Under the pieces are notes generated by a model. It saw nothing but the letters and a program-made list of their open reading frames with translations. It was not told the DNA's origin and searched no databases. Shown piece after piece: positions 36,010 to 44,746 of a stretch of 64,000 nucleotides of DNA; position 1 is the stretch's first letter; every line of letters starts with the position of its first letter. The translations under genes and the position numbers were made by a program. Source of the stretch: Arthrobacter sp. ERGS1:01 (lineage in GTDB: Bacteria; Actinomycetota; Actinomycetes; Actinomycetales; Micrococcaceae); contig NZ_CP012479.1 in NCBI RefSeq assembly GCF_001281315.1, positions 1,302,001-1,366,000 on the forward strand, written 5' to 3'.

Positions 36010-37200
36010 CTAGCGGGCGCCCAGAAGGTGTTCGATGAAGAGTTGCTGGAGCTTCACGAAGCCGAAGCCCTTGCCGCCAAAGTAGGCGTCGGCGTCGAAG
36101 TCCTCGTAAGCGGATTTGTCGGTGCGCAGTGATTCCCAGCCTTCGCCCGGACTCAGGGTGGGGACGTTGATCTCAGCAACGCGGGAGGCGGCCAGCGCAG
36201 CCTGCACCTCGGGATCGGCACGGAAGGCCTGGGCGCGCTCCTTCAGCAGCAGGTAGGTGCGCATGTTGGCCGCCGCCGAGTCCCACACTCCGTTGATGTC
36301 CTCGGTGCGTGAGGGCTTGTAGTCGAAGTGGCGGGGGCCGGTGTAGGTGGGGCCTCCGTTGGGGCCGCCGTTTTCCAGTAGGTCCACCAGGGAGAAGGCG
36401 TTCTGCAGGTCGCCGTGGCCAAATACCAGGTCCTGGTCGAACTTAATGCCGCGCTGGCCGTTGAGGTCCATGTGGAAAAGCTTCCCCTGGTACAGGGCTT
36501 GGGCGATGCCGTGGGTGAAGTTCAGCCCCGACATCTGCTCGTGGCCGGTCTCCGGGTTGATGCCCACCATCTCGGGACGGTCCAGGGTCTCGATAAACGC
36601 AAGGGCGTGGCCAAGTGTGGGCAGCAGGATGTCCCCGCGCGGTTCGTTCGGTTTCGGTTCGATCGCGAAGCGGAGGGCGTAACCCTTGTCGGTGACGTAG
36701 TCGGTGAGCAGGTTCACTGCTTCGCGGTAGCGTTCCAGCGCTCCGCGGATGTCTTTGGCGGCGTCGTATTCGGCGCCTTCCCGGCCGCCCCACATGACAA
36801 AGGTTTCGGCACCGAGCTCGGCAGCCAGATCGAGGTTGTCGATGACTTTGCGCAGGGCGAAGCGGCGCACGCCCCGGTCATTGCTCGTGAAGCCGCCGTC
36901 CTTGAAGACGGGGTGGGTGAACAGATTGGTCGTGATCATGGGCACGACCATGCCCGTGGCGTCGAGGGCGCCCTTGAGCCGGTCGATCTCCTGCCGGCGT
37001 TGCACGGCAGTGGCGTCGAAGGGGAACAAATCGTTGTCGTGGAACGTCAGCCCATAGGCGCCCAGTTCGCTGAGCTTGTTCACCGCGACCACGGTATCCA
37101 GTGGTGGGCGGGTGGATGAACCAAACGGGTCCTGCGCCTGCCATCCCACAGTCCAGAGGCCGAAGGAAAATTTGTCCTCACGGGTGGGTTCCAGTGCCAT
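36010..37200 (-). CDS. xylA: xylose isomerase (class I)
   Basis: A 396-residue enzyme that interconverts D-xylose and D-xylulose (and glucose/fructose) in the cytoplasm. Active-site blocks are intact: [12 protein letters not shown] (catalytic His), [24 protein letters not shown] (metal Glu and Lys), [23 protein letters not shown], and the late HFDYKPSR. Length and motifs match the Arthrobacter/Streptomyces class I enzymes. It is divergent from an alditol oxidase and a ROK regulator, with an inverted repeat about 35 bases before the start. No xylulokinase gene is next to it. Confidence 0.95.
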   Translation of the reverse strand: MALEPTREDKFSFGLWTVGWQAQDPFGSSTRPPLDTVVAVNKLSELGAYGLTFHDNDLFPFDATAVQRRQEIDRLKGALDATGMVVPMITTNLFTHPVFKDGGFTSNDRGVRRFALRKVIDNLDLAAELGAETFVMWGGREGAEYDAAKDIRGALERYREAVNLLTDYVTDKGYALRFAIEPKPNEPRGDILLPTLGHALAFIETLDRPEMVGINPETGHEQMSGLNFTHGIAQALYQGKLFHMDLNGQRGIKFDQDLVFGHGDLQNAFSLVDLLENGGPNGGPTYTGPRHFDYKPSRTEDINGVWDSAAANMRTYLLLKERAQAFRADPEVQAALAASRVAEINVPTLSPGEGWESLRTDKSAYEDFDADAYFGGKGFGFVKLQQLFIEHLLGAR

Positions 37201-37234
37201 GTCAGATCTCCAATGAAGTGGTGGCCGTCACGTA

Positions 37235-37261
37235 TAATAAGTTCTGTAATCAAACATATTA
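37235..37261. promoter_or_regulatory. XylR/ROK-type operator between xylA and the oxidase gene
   Basis: TAATAAGTT and AACATATTA flank a nine-base spacer; eight of nine arm positions pair. It lies 35 bases upstream of xylA in an AT-rich patch, where a ROK repressor would block the xylA promoter. The cognate regulator is probably the ROK gene at 38652. Confidence 0.55.
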
Positions 37262-37367
37262 GTTTCTCCGGCCATGTCAACCCCCTTGGAAGCGACCTGG
37301 CGCCCCGTCAGGCTGTTATGTTGTGTTCCACGTCAAATTATTGTTCGGTGAATCGAAGGAGCGACCC

Positions 37368-38642
37368 ATGGCAGTGCAACAGGACACCGCCGAATGGAAT
37401 TGGGCCGGCAACTACAGCTACGGGGCCGCCGAAATCCACCGTCCGGCCACGGTTGATCAGCTCCGCGCACTGGTGGCCGGAGCTGCCAAAGTGCGCGCGC
37501 TCGGCTCGCGGCACTCCTTTAATTCGCTGGCCGACTCCGACGGAATCCTGGTGAGCCTGGCCGGGTTGGAACCGACACTATCGATCGACGCCGCACGCAG
37601 CACCGCAACCGTCAATGCGGGGATAACGTATGGGATGCTCGCCGCCGAGCTCAAGCGTCACGGAAAGGCGGTGCATAACCTGGCCTCACTGCCGCATATC
37701 TCCATTGCCGGTGCCGTCGCCACGGCGACCCATGGCTCGGGGACACCAATGGAAATTTGGCGACCGCGGTGGTCGGGCTGGAATTCATTGACGCCGCAGG
37801 GGAGGTCCGCACCGTCACCCGGGAGGGTACTCCCGATTTTCCTGGCTACGTGGTGGGACTCGGTGCGCTGGGCATCGTCACCGCGGTGACGATGCGAATC
37901 GAAGCCGATTTCATGGTGGCCCAGCACGCGTACACGGGGCTGCCCTGGGACGCCGTCCTGGCGGATTTTGAGGCCGTAACCTCTCGAGCTTACTCCGTCA
38001 GCCTGTTCACGGACTGGAGCGGTGACGCCGTGGGCAGGCCTGGTTCAAGCAGCGCCTGGACGATGGCCGGGGCAGGGACTATCCGGCGTCGTTGTTTGGC
38101 GGTGCGGCGGCAAGCAGGGACATGCACCCGCTCCCGGGGCTCTCCGCAGTGAACTGCACCCCGCAATTGGGGGCTGCGGGTCCCGCCTCGGACCGGCTCC
38201 CACACTTCCGCATGGACTTCCTGCCCAGCAGCGGCGACGAAATCCAAAGCGAATATCTGCTGCCCCGTGAGCACGCGGTCGCGGCCATCACGGCCATGCG
38301 CCGGCTATCCGCCATCATCTCACCGCTGCTGTTGGTGTCGGAGATCCGCACCATTGCCGCCGATGACCTGTGGTTGAGCCCCAACTACGGTCGCGACGGC
38401 ATGGGCCTGCACTTTACGTGGCGGCCCGACCAGGATGGCGTGGAGGCTGTGCTCCCGCTCATCGAGGCGGCGCTGGCGCCCTTTGGGGCCCGGCCGCATT
38501 GGGGAAGGTCTTCCATGCCGATGCGGCATTGCTGGCACCGCTCTATCCCCGATTCGCCGACTTCAAGGCCATGGCAACAACCCTTGACCCGAGTGGAAAA
38601 TTTCGCAATGACTTTCTGGACCGAACAGTGTTCGGCCAGTGA
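37368..38642 (+). pseudogene. alditol/xylitol oxidase-like FAD enzyme with three frameshifts
   Basis: Starts at ATG 37368 behind AAGGAG. Joined across three breaks it gives about 425 residues of an AldO/xylitol oxidase-type flavoprotein: VRALGSRHSFNSLADS (the His that holds FAD covalently in AldO), SIAGAVATATHGSG, GLGALGIVTAVTM, and the C-terminal ARPHWGK motif that faces the substrate. Each break is one missing G in a G-run: 37739-37742, 38032-38034 and 38501-38504. The enzyme would oxidise a sugar alcohol such as xylitol to the aldose with H2O2 formation, fitting its place opposite xylA. Three hits in one gene argue for true loss or a locally poor assembly. Confidence 0.75.
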
Positions 38643-38651
38643 GGGGTGCTC

Positions 38652-39875
38652 ATGAGAGAAGGTAAGGGCATGCCCGCTACAAGCAAGCTCCATGCCGCTG
38701 ACCTGGGCACCGACGTGTCCCGATCCAACAGTCCGGCCAGGATCCTGACGCTTGTCCACCACCACGGTTCACTCAGCCGCGCCCAATTGACCAGGCTGAC
38801 GGGGCTGAACAGATCAACCGTGAGTGTGTTGATTGCCGCGCTGACGGCCCAGGGGCTTGTCTATGAGGCCGCGCCGGAAGGCGAGGCTCAGGTGGGCCGG
38901 CCCAGTCCGCAAGTTCACCCGAATCCCGCCATCGCGGCCCTGGCCGTCAATCCCGAGATCGACGCCGTCACGATCGGTCTGGTGGGGCTGGGAGGTCGGG
39001 TCCTGACGAAGGTCCGTTACCCCACGGAGCGGATTCCCACGGCGGCCGAAGCAGTCAACATCGCCGCGGCCGTGATTGCCGGCATGCGCGGGGAACTCGA
39101 CGCGAAGTACCGCGTGGTGGGGGTGGGAGTCGCCGTGCCCGGGCTGGTCACCGCCGTCGACGGTGTGGTCCGGCACGCCCCCCACCTTGATTGGCGCAAC
39201 GAACCGGTGGCCGCCATGCTGGCAGCGGCCACGGGGTACCGGGTCCGTGCGGCCAATGATGCGTCCCTGGCGGCGGAGGCCGAGATGATGTTCGGGGCGG
39301 GCGCAGGAATCGCCAATCTCGTCTACCTCAACGGCGGCGCCAGCGGCATTGGCGGCGGCATCATCGCCGACGGCAGGCTGCTCAAGGGAGTTTCCGGCTA
39401 TGCCGGGGAGATCGGGCACACCCTGGTGCGCAGCGACGGCACCAGCTGCCATTGTGGTGCTTTTGGCTGCCTGGAGACCGAGGTGCGCCGGGCGCCCCTG
39501 TTGGAGGCCCTGGCGCTCGACGCCGGTGAGCCTGCCGAGCTGGTACGTGCCCTGGGTGGTTCGGCGGATCCCGCTGTGACGGCTGAGGTGCACCGGCAGG
39601 TGGCCCACCTCGCCACCGCACTGCGCAATGCCGTGAACATTTTCAACCCGGAAGCCGTGGTGCTGGATGGATTCCTGGCTGCTCTTTACGCCGCCGCTCC
39701 GGAGCAACTGCTGGCGGCGGTCACCGCGCAGTCCATGCGGGAACCGGGCTCCGAGGTCACCATCCACCCGGCGGCCCTGGGCGCGGATTTGATGATGGTG
39801 GGCGCCGCGGAACTGGCGTTTGCCGCACTATTGGCGGACCCTGCGGGGTTCCCCGGAGAGGCTGGCGTTTCCTAG
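38652..39875 (+). CDS. ROK-family transcriptional regulator (XylR-like)
   Basis: A 407-residue regulator: N-terminal winged helix (GSLSRAQLTRLTGLNRSTVSVLIAAL), then a ROK sugar-kinase-like domain with GVGVAVPGLV, VRAANDASLAAEAE, GGASGIGGGII and the zinc motif GHTLVRSDGTSCHCGAFGCLE. ATG 38652 is chosen because GAGGGG lies five bases upstream; GTG 38646 and ATG 38670 are alternatives. It is placed directly behind the oxidase gene, so it most likely senses xylose and controls the xylA/oxidase divergon. Confidence 0.87.
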   Translation: MREGKGMPATSKLHAADLGTDVSRSNSPARILTLVHHHGSLSRAQLTRLTGLNRSTVSVLIAALTAQGLVYEAAPEGEAQVGRPSPQVHPNPAIAALAVNPEIDAVTIGLVGLGGRVLTKVRYPTERIPTAAEAVNIAAAVIAGMRGELDAKYRVVGVGVAVPGLVTAVDGVVRHAPHLDWRNEPVAAMLAAATGYRVRAANDASLAAEAEMMFGAGAGIANLVYLNGGASGIGGGIIADGRLLKGVSGYAGEIGHTLVRSDGTSCHCGAFGCLETEVRRAPLLEALALDAGEPAELVRALGGSADPAVTAEVHRQVAHLATALRNAVNIFNPEAVVLDGFLAALYAAAPEQLLAAVTAQSMREPGSEVTIHPAALGADLMMVGAAELAFAALLADPAGFPGEAGVS

Positions 39876-39944
39876 TATTAGCTCGTGTGACCCAGGTTCA
39901 GCGGTTGACCCCGCTGACATCACCGACGATTCGGAGGCAGGCAA

Positions 39945-40973
39945 ATGCCCAGCAAGCGCGTTGTCGTGACCGGAGGCTCCGGCTTTATCGCGGGCCACTG
40001 CATCCTGCAGTTGCTCGATGCGGGCTATGAGGTCCGCACCACGGTGCGCTCCCTGGCCAAGGAGGCGTCGGTGCGCGCGGTCCTTGCCGACGCGGGCCTG
40101 GCCGACGGTGTCCGGCTGGGTTTTGTCGCGGCCGACCTGACCCGCGACGACGGGTGGTCCGAGGCGGTCGCAGATATCGACTTCGTGTTGCATGTGGCCT
40201 CCCCGGTGCAGCCGGGCCATATCGACGACGAGGACGAACTCATCGTCCCGGCCCGCGAGGGAGCACTGAGAGTACTGCGGGCAGCCCGCGACGCCGACGT
40301 CAAACGTGTAGTGCTCACCTCGGCGTTCCACGCGGTCAGCTGGGGGCATCCCCACGACGGGCATGTGTTCACGGAGGCCGATTGGACTGTGCTCGACGGA
40401 CCCGGCGTCGACGCCTACGCTAAAAGCAAGACCCTCGCCGAGCAGGCTGCATGGGATTTCATGGCCGGCAACTCCACCGAGCTGGCCACGATCTTGCCGG
40501 TGGCCGTGATGGGGCCGGTCATGGGCAAGGACGTCTCCGGGGCGAACCACCTGATCCAGGGAATGCTCAATGGCGCCATGCCTGCCACGCCGCGCCTGTT
40601 CATCCCGATCGTCGATGTTCGTGACGTTTCCCGGGCTCACATCCTGGCGATGACGAGCCCCGAGGCCGCCGGCCAGCGGTTCCTGCTCTCGAATGGCCCG
40701 GCGCTCGAGCTGAAGGACATCGCCGCGACGATTCGAGAGCGGCTGGGTGCGGACGCGGCCAAAGTCCCCACCGGAACCGTTCCGGACGAAGTCGTGCGTG
40801 CCGCCGCGGAGACCAACCCGCAGTTCCGCGAGATTCTGCCTGACCTCGGCTACGCCAAGCAGACCTCCAACGACAAGGCGCGGCACATCCTTGGCTGGAC
40901 GCCGCGTGATCCAGCCGAGGCGATCGCCTCAGCCGCGGAATCCATGGTGCGGAAGGGCCTGGTGTCCCTATAA
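39945..40973 (+). CDS. NAD(P)-dependent epimerase / dihydroflavonol-4-reductase-like protein
   Basis: A 342-residue extended short-chain dehydrogenase. The Rossmann start is VVVTGGSGFIAGHCILQLL, Asp follows in VAADLTRDDG, Ser in VLTSAFHAVSWG, and the catalytic YAKSK gives Tyr and Lys. The substrate-binding C-terminus resembles dihydroflavonol reductase and cinnamyl-alcohol-type reductases, which in bacteria often reduce aldehydes or ketones of unknown nature. GGAGGC precedes the ATG. It stands alone between the ROK gene and a strong hairpin. Confidence 0.85.
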   Translation: MPSKRVVVTGGSGFIAGHCILQLLDAGYEVRTTVRSLAKEASVRAVLADAGLADGVRLGFVAADLTRDDGWSEAVADIDFVLHVASPVQPGHIDDEDELIVPAREGALRVLRAARDADVKRVVLTSAFHAVSWGHPHDGHVFTEADWTVLDGPGVDAYAKSKTLAEQAAWDFMAGNSTELATILPVAVMGPVMGKDVSGANHLIQGMLNGAMPATPRLFIPIVDVRDVSRAHILAMTSPEAAGQRFLLSNGPALELKDIAATIRERLGADAAKVPTGTVPDEVVRAAAETNPQFREILPDLGYAKQTSNDKARHILGWTPRDPAEAIASAAESMVRKGLVSL

Positions 40974-40974
40974 G

Positions 40975-41007
40975 CGCGTCGCTTGACGCATTGCGTCAGG
41001 CGACGCG
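40975..41007. terminator. long GC hairpin, bidirectional terminator
   Basis: CGCGTCGC-T-TGACGC and GCGTCA-G-GCGACGCG pair almost perfectly around ATT immediately after the reductase stop. It also covers the 3' end of the decayed aldo/keto reductase on the other strand. Confidence 0.65.
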
Positions 41008-41460
41008 TGCGGGGTCGGGGGCGAGTCCGCTTTCGTGCAGCTCTGCCCACAGCGAGTCGGGGATTTGGGCATGGTAGCGGTCCACGGTGCTCTGGACATG
41101 GGCTTCCACCCGCATGCCGGAGTTGTAGTCCGGTGCGGCTATAATTCCAACGCCGCGTTCCTGACAAGATCGGCAAGCATGGTGGAATGGTTCATGACGG
41201 CCCCGATGGCGCGGACCACGCTTTGTTCCCGAAGTTCAATCAGGGTGTCGACCCCCGTGGATGATGCGGGCTCCCAGTGGTTGTCGGGATCGTGCAGCTA
41301 GGCGATATCCAGGTAGTCCGTTCCGAGGCGGCCAAGGCTCGCCTCGATGGAGCGGAGAATGCCGTCCCGACTGAAGTCCCATGCGCGCCGGCGGTCGGCG
41401 GGAACGATGAACCCGTCGTCGTTCACCTGATCGGCGGGGCCTTTCGCACGTCCCGTGGTG
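40996..41460 (-). pseudogene. aldo/keto reductase remnant (L-fucose / D-threo-aldose dehydrogenase type)
   Basis: On the minus strand a recognisable middle piece (GFIVPADRRRAWDFSRDG, IEASLGRLGTDYLDIA) runs into a TAG where a Tyr or Val is expected before LHDPDNHWEP, continues to VRAIGAVMNHSTMLADLVR, and then jumps, in another frame, to the family's C-terminal end (VEAHVQSTVDRYHAQIPDSL). The first about 60 residues and some 110 residues of the second half are missing. A nonsense codon, a frame change and two deletions make it a true pseudogene. Intact relatives oxidise L-fucose, D-arabinose or L-galactose. Confidence 0.8.
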
Positions 41461-41538
41461 ACGTTGATCCATCTTTTTGGTGGCGCTCACTCAGTTCAGT
41501 GGGTCAAGATCAGTCATTCGTTCGTTGAAAGGGTCCCC

Positions 41539-42566
41539 ATGACGCCGATATCCGAAGGTCAGCGCCGCGCTCCCGTCATGGAGGACGTGGCGAAACTGGC
41601 CGGCGTATCGCATTAGACGGTCTCCCGGGTGCTCAATAGAAATCCCAATGTCAGCGCCCGAACGCTGAAGCGGGTGCAGGGTGCAATTGCCGAACTGGGG
41701 TACCGGCGCAATACCGCCGCCCGCAACCTTGTCACCAGGCGCTCAAACACCATTGGGGTCCTCGCCAGCGAGATGTCCCAATACGGACCGTCGAACACGC
41801 TGCTGGCGCTCCAGCAGGCGGCCCGCGAAGCCGGCTACTTCGTCAGCATCGCCGGCCTGGTCGAGGTGAGTGCCAAAACCATTGAGGAAGCATTACTGAG
41901 ATTCATGGATCAAAGTGTGGACGGCGTCGTGGTACAGGTTCCGCATGCCGGCATTTTTGAAACACTCGTGAACCTCAATCTCGACGTTCCGGTGGTTGCC
42001 ATCGGCGCTGCAGGCACGAGCGGCCTGACCGGGGTTGTCATCGACCAGGTGGCCGGGGCGCGACGGGCCGTGGAGCACCTCATTTCGCTGGGGCACAGGC
42101 GGATTGGCCACGTGGCCGGGCCTGCCGGGTGGGTTGACACCGTGGCGAGGATTGAGGGCTGGCGCAGTGCTTTGGCCAACGCCGGCCTGCCGGAGGGGCC
42201 CCTGTATGAGGGGGACTGGAGCGCGGCTTCGGGATTCCGGGTGGGCAGTGAAATCGCCGGCCTCACGGATGTCACCGCCATTTTCGCCGGCAACGACCAG
42301 ATGGCGCTTGGCCTCCTGCGTGCCTTTGACGAGGCAGGGCTGAGTGTCCCCGGCGACGTCTCCCTGGTTGGCTTTGACGACTGGCCGGAGTCGGAGTTCT
42401 TCCTGCCGCCGTTGACGACTGTTCGCCAGGACTTCCAGGAACTGGGCAAACGGTGCATCCACGCCCTGCTGGCCGAGCTCGACGGCGGCGCCAAGGGCGG
42501 TGCGGCCCCGAGGTTGTTCCTGAGCTGGTGGTTCGCGGCTCCACCGCCGGCGCCCCGGTCATCTAG
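41539..42566 (+). pseudogene. LacI-family sugar regulator with a stop in its recognition helix
   Basis: From ATG 41539 the reading is MTPISEGQRRAPVMEDVAKL then AGVSH, followed by TAG at 41614-41616 and TVSRVLNRNPNVS. The family consensus at that point is VSHQTVSRVLN, so CAG became TAG exactly at the Gln of the DNA-reading helix. The effector domain is intact up to GGAKGGAAP; there one C is missing at 42506-42509, and the normal end (PELVVRGSTAGAPVI, stop at 42564) is in the next frame. Restart at GTG 41629 would make a protein without its DNA-binding domain. Neighbours suggest it once controlled arabinose or fucose genes. Confidence 0.85.
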
Positions 42567-42914
42567 GGATGCGGCGACCATGCCGGCCCGCTCCCCGACA
42601 TGCACGACCGGTTCAGGCTCGTGGCCAATGCCGTCGACGTCGTACCGCTGGAGCAGCCCCTGCCCAACTTTCCCGTTGCCCGCGGCTTGTGGAGCCCCAA
42701 ACCGGACTTCGCAACCTCCGCTGCGGCCTGGCTGACAGCCGGCGCCGCGCATCACACTGTCCTCTCCACCCAGGTTGGGCTGGAAACCTTCGAGGACTTC
42801 GCCGAAATGGCCCAGACCGAATTGCTCACGATCGACGAGGGCACCACCTTGCGCGATTTCAAACTGGAGATCCGGTGGAACCAGGCCTACTACAAGTTCG
42901 CGTCCGGGCTGTGA
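42567..42914 (+). pseudogene. araA: C-terminal fragment of L-arabinose isomerase
   Basis: About 115 residues matching only the end of Ara[51 protein letters not shown] (with the two metal-site histidines), [13 protein letters not shown] and [16 protein letters not shown] complete AraA is about 500 residues, so roughly three quarters is missing. The fragment starts immediately behind the LacI remnant with no start codon of its own, indicating that a deletion fused the regulator end to the isomerase end. araB and araD are also absent here. Confidence 0.85.
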
Positions 42915-43830
42915 ACGGGATGGACCACCTGATCAGGTTCGGCGACTACACGGCCCGGATTACCGAGCGGGGAGCGGCGTTGCGCGAACTTCAGCACCTT
43001 GGACGGGACCTGGTGGTTCCTTTTGAGTTGCGCGGCCCCATTCCCGACTATAGGGGGATCATCGCGGCTCCCTGGCCAAATCGGGTCGCCGATGGCGCCT
43101 ATCGATTCGACGGCGTGCTTCAACATCTGCCGTTGAACGAACCGGAGCGGGGGAACGCGCTTCACGGCCTCGTCTTTGATGAGCTGTGGGAGGTGGAGAA
43201 CGTCGACGCCGACTCCATTACGCTGACGTGCCAGGTCGCACCTTCCTATGGTTATCCCACCTCGCTTGAGTTGGCGACCACCTACCGGCTGGATCCGGAA
43301 GGACTTCATTGCATGGTGGAGGCCAGCAATACCGGTTTCCTTGCCGGGCCTTACGGAGTGTGCCCGCATCCTTACCTCCTCGCCGGTGATCGCCCCTGGA
43401 TGAATGGGTTTTGTCCTTCCAAGCAACCTCCTACCTTGCCGTCACCCCGGATCGGTTGTTGCCGCATGCGCTGCTTCCCGTGGAGGGGGACGAATTCGAC
43501 TTCAGCGCCCCCCGGACCGTCGGGACCACGATGATCGACCACGCATTTACGGGCCTGGGTCCCGTGCCGCGGCTGGTCCTCAGCGACCCGGTGGGAACCC
43601 AGGTGGGCATGAGCTGGGACGACGGTTGTCCGTGGCTGCAAATCCACACCGCTGACAAGGCCGATGGCTCCGCCAGCCGGCTGGGCCTCGCCGCCGAACC
43701 CATGACGTGCCCGCCGGACGCCTTTAACTCGGGCACCGACGTGATTGTCCTTGCGCCGGGCGACACGCATGCGGCGTGGTGGCGCATCTTCGGGGGCATG
43801 CAAGGTGCTTCGGTTGCCTGCCGGTCTTGA
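42911..43830 (+). pseudogene. aldose 1-epimerase with one frameshift
   Basis: Coupled to the AraA fragment through a GTGA overlap (GTG 42911; ATG 42920 is the alternative). About 306 residues of a galactose-mutarotase-type enzyme: IRFGDYTARITERGAALREL, IIAAPWPNRVADGAYRF, NALHGLVFDELWEV (catalytic His), GPYGVCPHPYLLA (second His) and LAAEPMTCPPDAFN (catalytic Glu). After LLAGDRP one C is missing in the run at 43393-43396 and the continuation LDEWVLSFQATSYL is in the next frame. Apart from that base the gene is complete. Confidence 0.78.
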
Positions 43831-44011
43831 AACAAGCCGCGCTTGTGGCGCCGACCAACGTATGACTGCCACCGGAGTCCCCTCCGGCAACGGGGGAGGT
43901 TATGGCCGGGCGCAGCGTGTGGCGGCCGCCGGGGTTCGAAATGCGTAAGGGCGGCTACGAGATAGCCGCCTCCTGCGCAGGACACCGTCATCCTGGCCCT
44001 TTCCCGGGAGT

Positions 44012-44647
44012 TTATGTGCCCGGCGCGAGGTCCGGAGCCACCGCCATCTGGGGTTGGAGTCCGCGCCAAAACAACTCACTGGCGGTCGCGACCAGCTCAT
44101 CCGCCGGTACTCCGTCGAGGAGCCCGCCCGAGGTCAGCGTTGCGACGCCGTGGAAGGTTGCGAAGGCGACGAGTGCGATGTGCTGCGGGTCGCCGGGGCC
44201 GATGGCGCCGATCTCCTGCGCCGCAACGATGACGCGCATCGTCAGCGCCATCGATTCGTGTCCGGCGGCAAGGAGTTCGGCACGGGCGTCCGGCGCGTGC
44301 TTTAGTCCGAACATGAGCGAGAGAAGGGTTGGCTGGGCGAGGGCGAACGCGACGTAGCCGCGGCCGAGGTCCTCGAAACGTCTCCTTGCTGCCGCAGGGG
44401 TGGCCGCCACTCCTTGGCTGGCCTCGTTGAGAGACGTGGCAAGGCGGTTGAAGCCGTCCTCCGCCAAGGCATCCAGAAGCGCCTGTTTGTCGCGGAAGTG
44501 CCGGCTTGGCGCAGCATGGCTGACGCCGGCATCGCGGGCCAACTGCCGCAAGGACAGTGCTTCGACGCCGTTCGCCTCGATGCTGGCCGCAGCGGCTTCG
44601 AGCAAGGTGCGGCGGAGATCGCCGTGGTGATAGGGGTGAGTGGGCAC
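44012..44647 (-). CDS. TetR/AcrR-family regulator
   Basis: A 211-residue regulator in the branch starting YHHGDLRRTLLEAA; the helix-turn-helix is LSLRQLARDAGVSHAAPSRH followed by FRDKQALLDALAEDGF. The frame stays open upstream to 45457 but that part runs antisense through the neighbouring dehydrogenase gene; GTG 44647 (PTHPYHHGD) matches family starts, with ATG 44674 as an alternative. It is divergent from a short-chain dehydrogenase, and palindromes lie between them. Confidence 0.85.
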   Translation of the reverse strand: MPTHPYHHGDLRRTLLEAAAASIEANGVEALSLRQLARDAGVSHAAPSRHFRDKQALLDALAEDGFNRLATSLNEASQGVAATPAAARRRFEDLGRGYVAFALAQPTLLSLMFGLKHAPDARAELLAAGHESMALTMRVIVAAQEIGAIGPGDPQHIALVAFATFHGVATLTSGGLLDGVPADELVATASELFWRGLQPQMAVAPDLAPGT

Positions 44648-44673
44648 GCAACGATCATATCGCGATGTTGACA

Positions 44674-44702
44674 TTGACAACAAGAGTGGGTGAGTGAACA
44701 AT
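44674..44702 (+). promoter_or_regulatory. sigma-70-like promoter of the SDR gene
   Basis: TTGACA at 44674-44679 and AACAAT at 44697-44702 with a 17-base spacer, 45 bases before the SDR start codon. The -35 box is a perfect consensus. Confidence 0.5.
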
Positions 44703-44722
44703 GATGTCACTGACAACATTGT
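44698..44722. promoter_or_regulatory. TetR operator, 25-bp near-perfect palindrome
   Basis: ACAATG-A-TGTCA and TGACA-A-CATTGT mirror each other around a central C; 11 of 12 pairs match. It overlaps the -10 box of the SDR promoter. A shorter relative, TGTTG-N7-CAACA, lies at 44666-44682 near the regulator's own start. Binding there would repress both genes. Confidence 0.75.
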
Positions 44723-44746
44723 CTGTATCGACCGAAGGAATCCACG

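Noticed and set aside
41629..42735. LacI regulator as a functional gene from GTG 41629
   Set aside because: It would lack the helix-turn-helix and read past the frameshift into AraA codons in the wrong frame.
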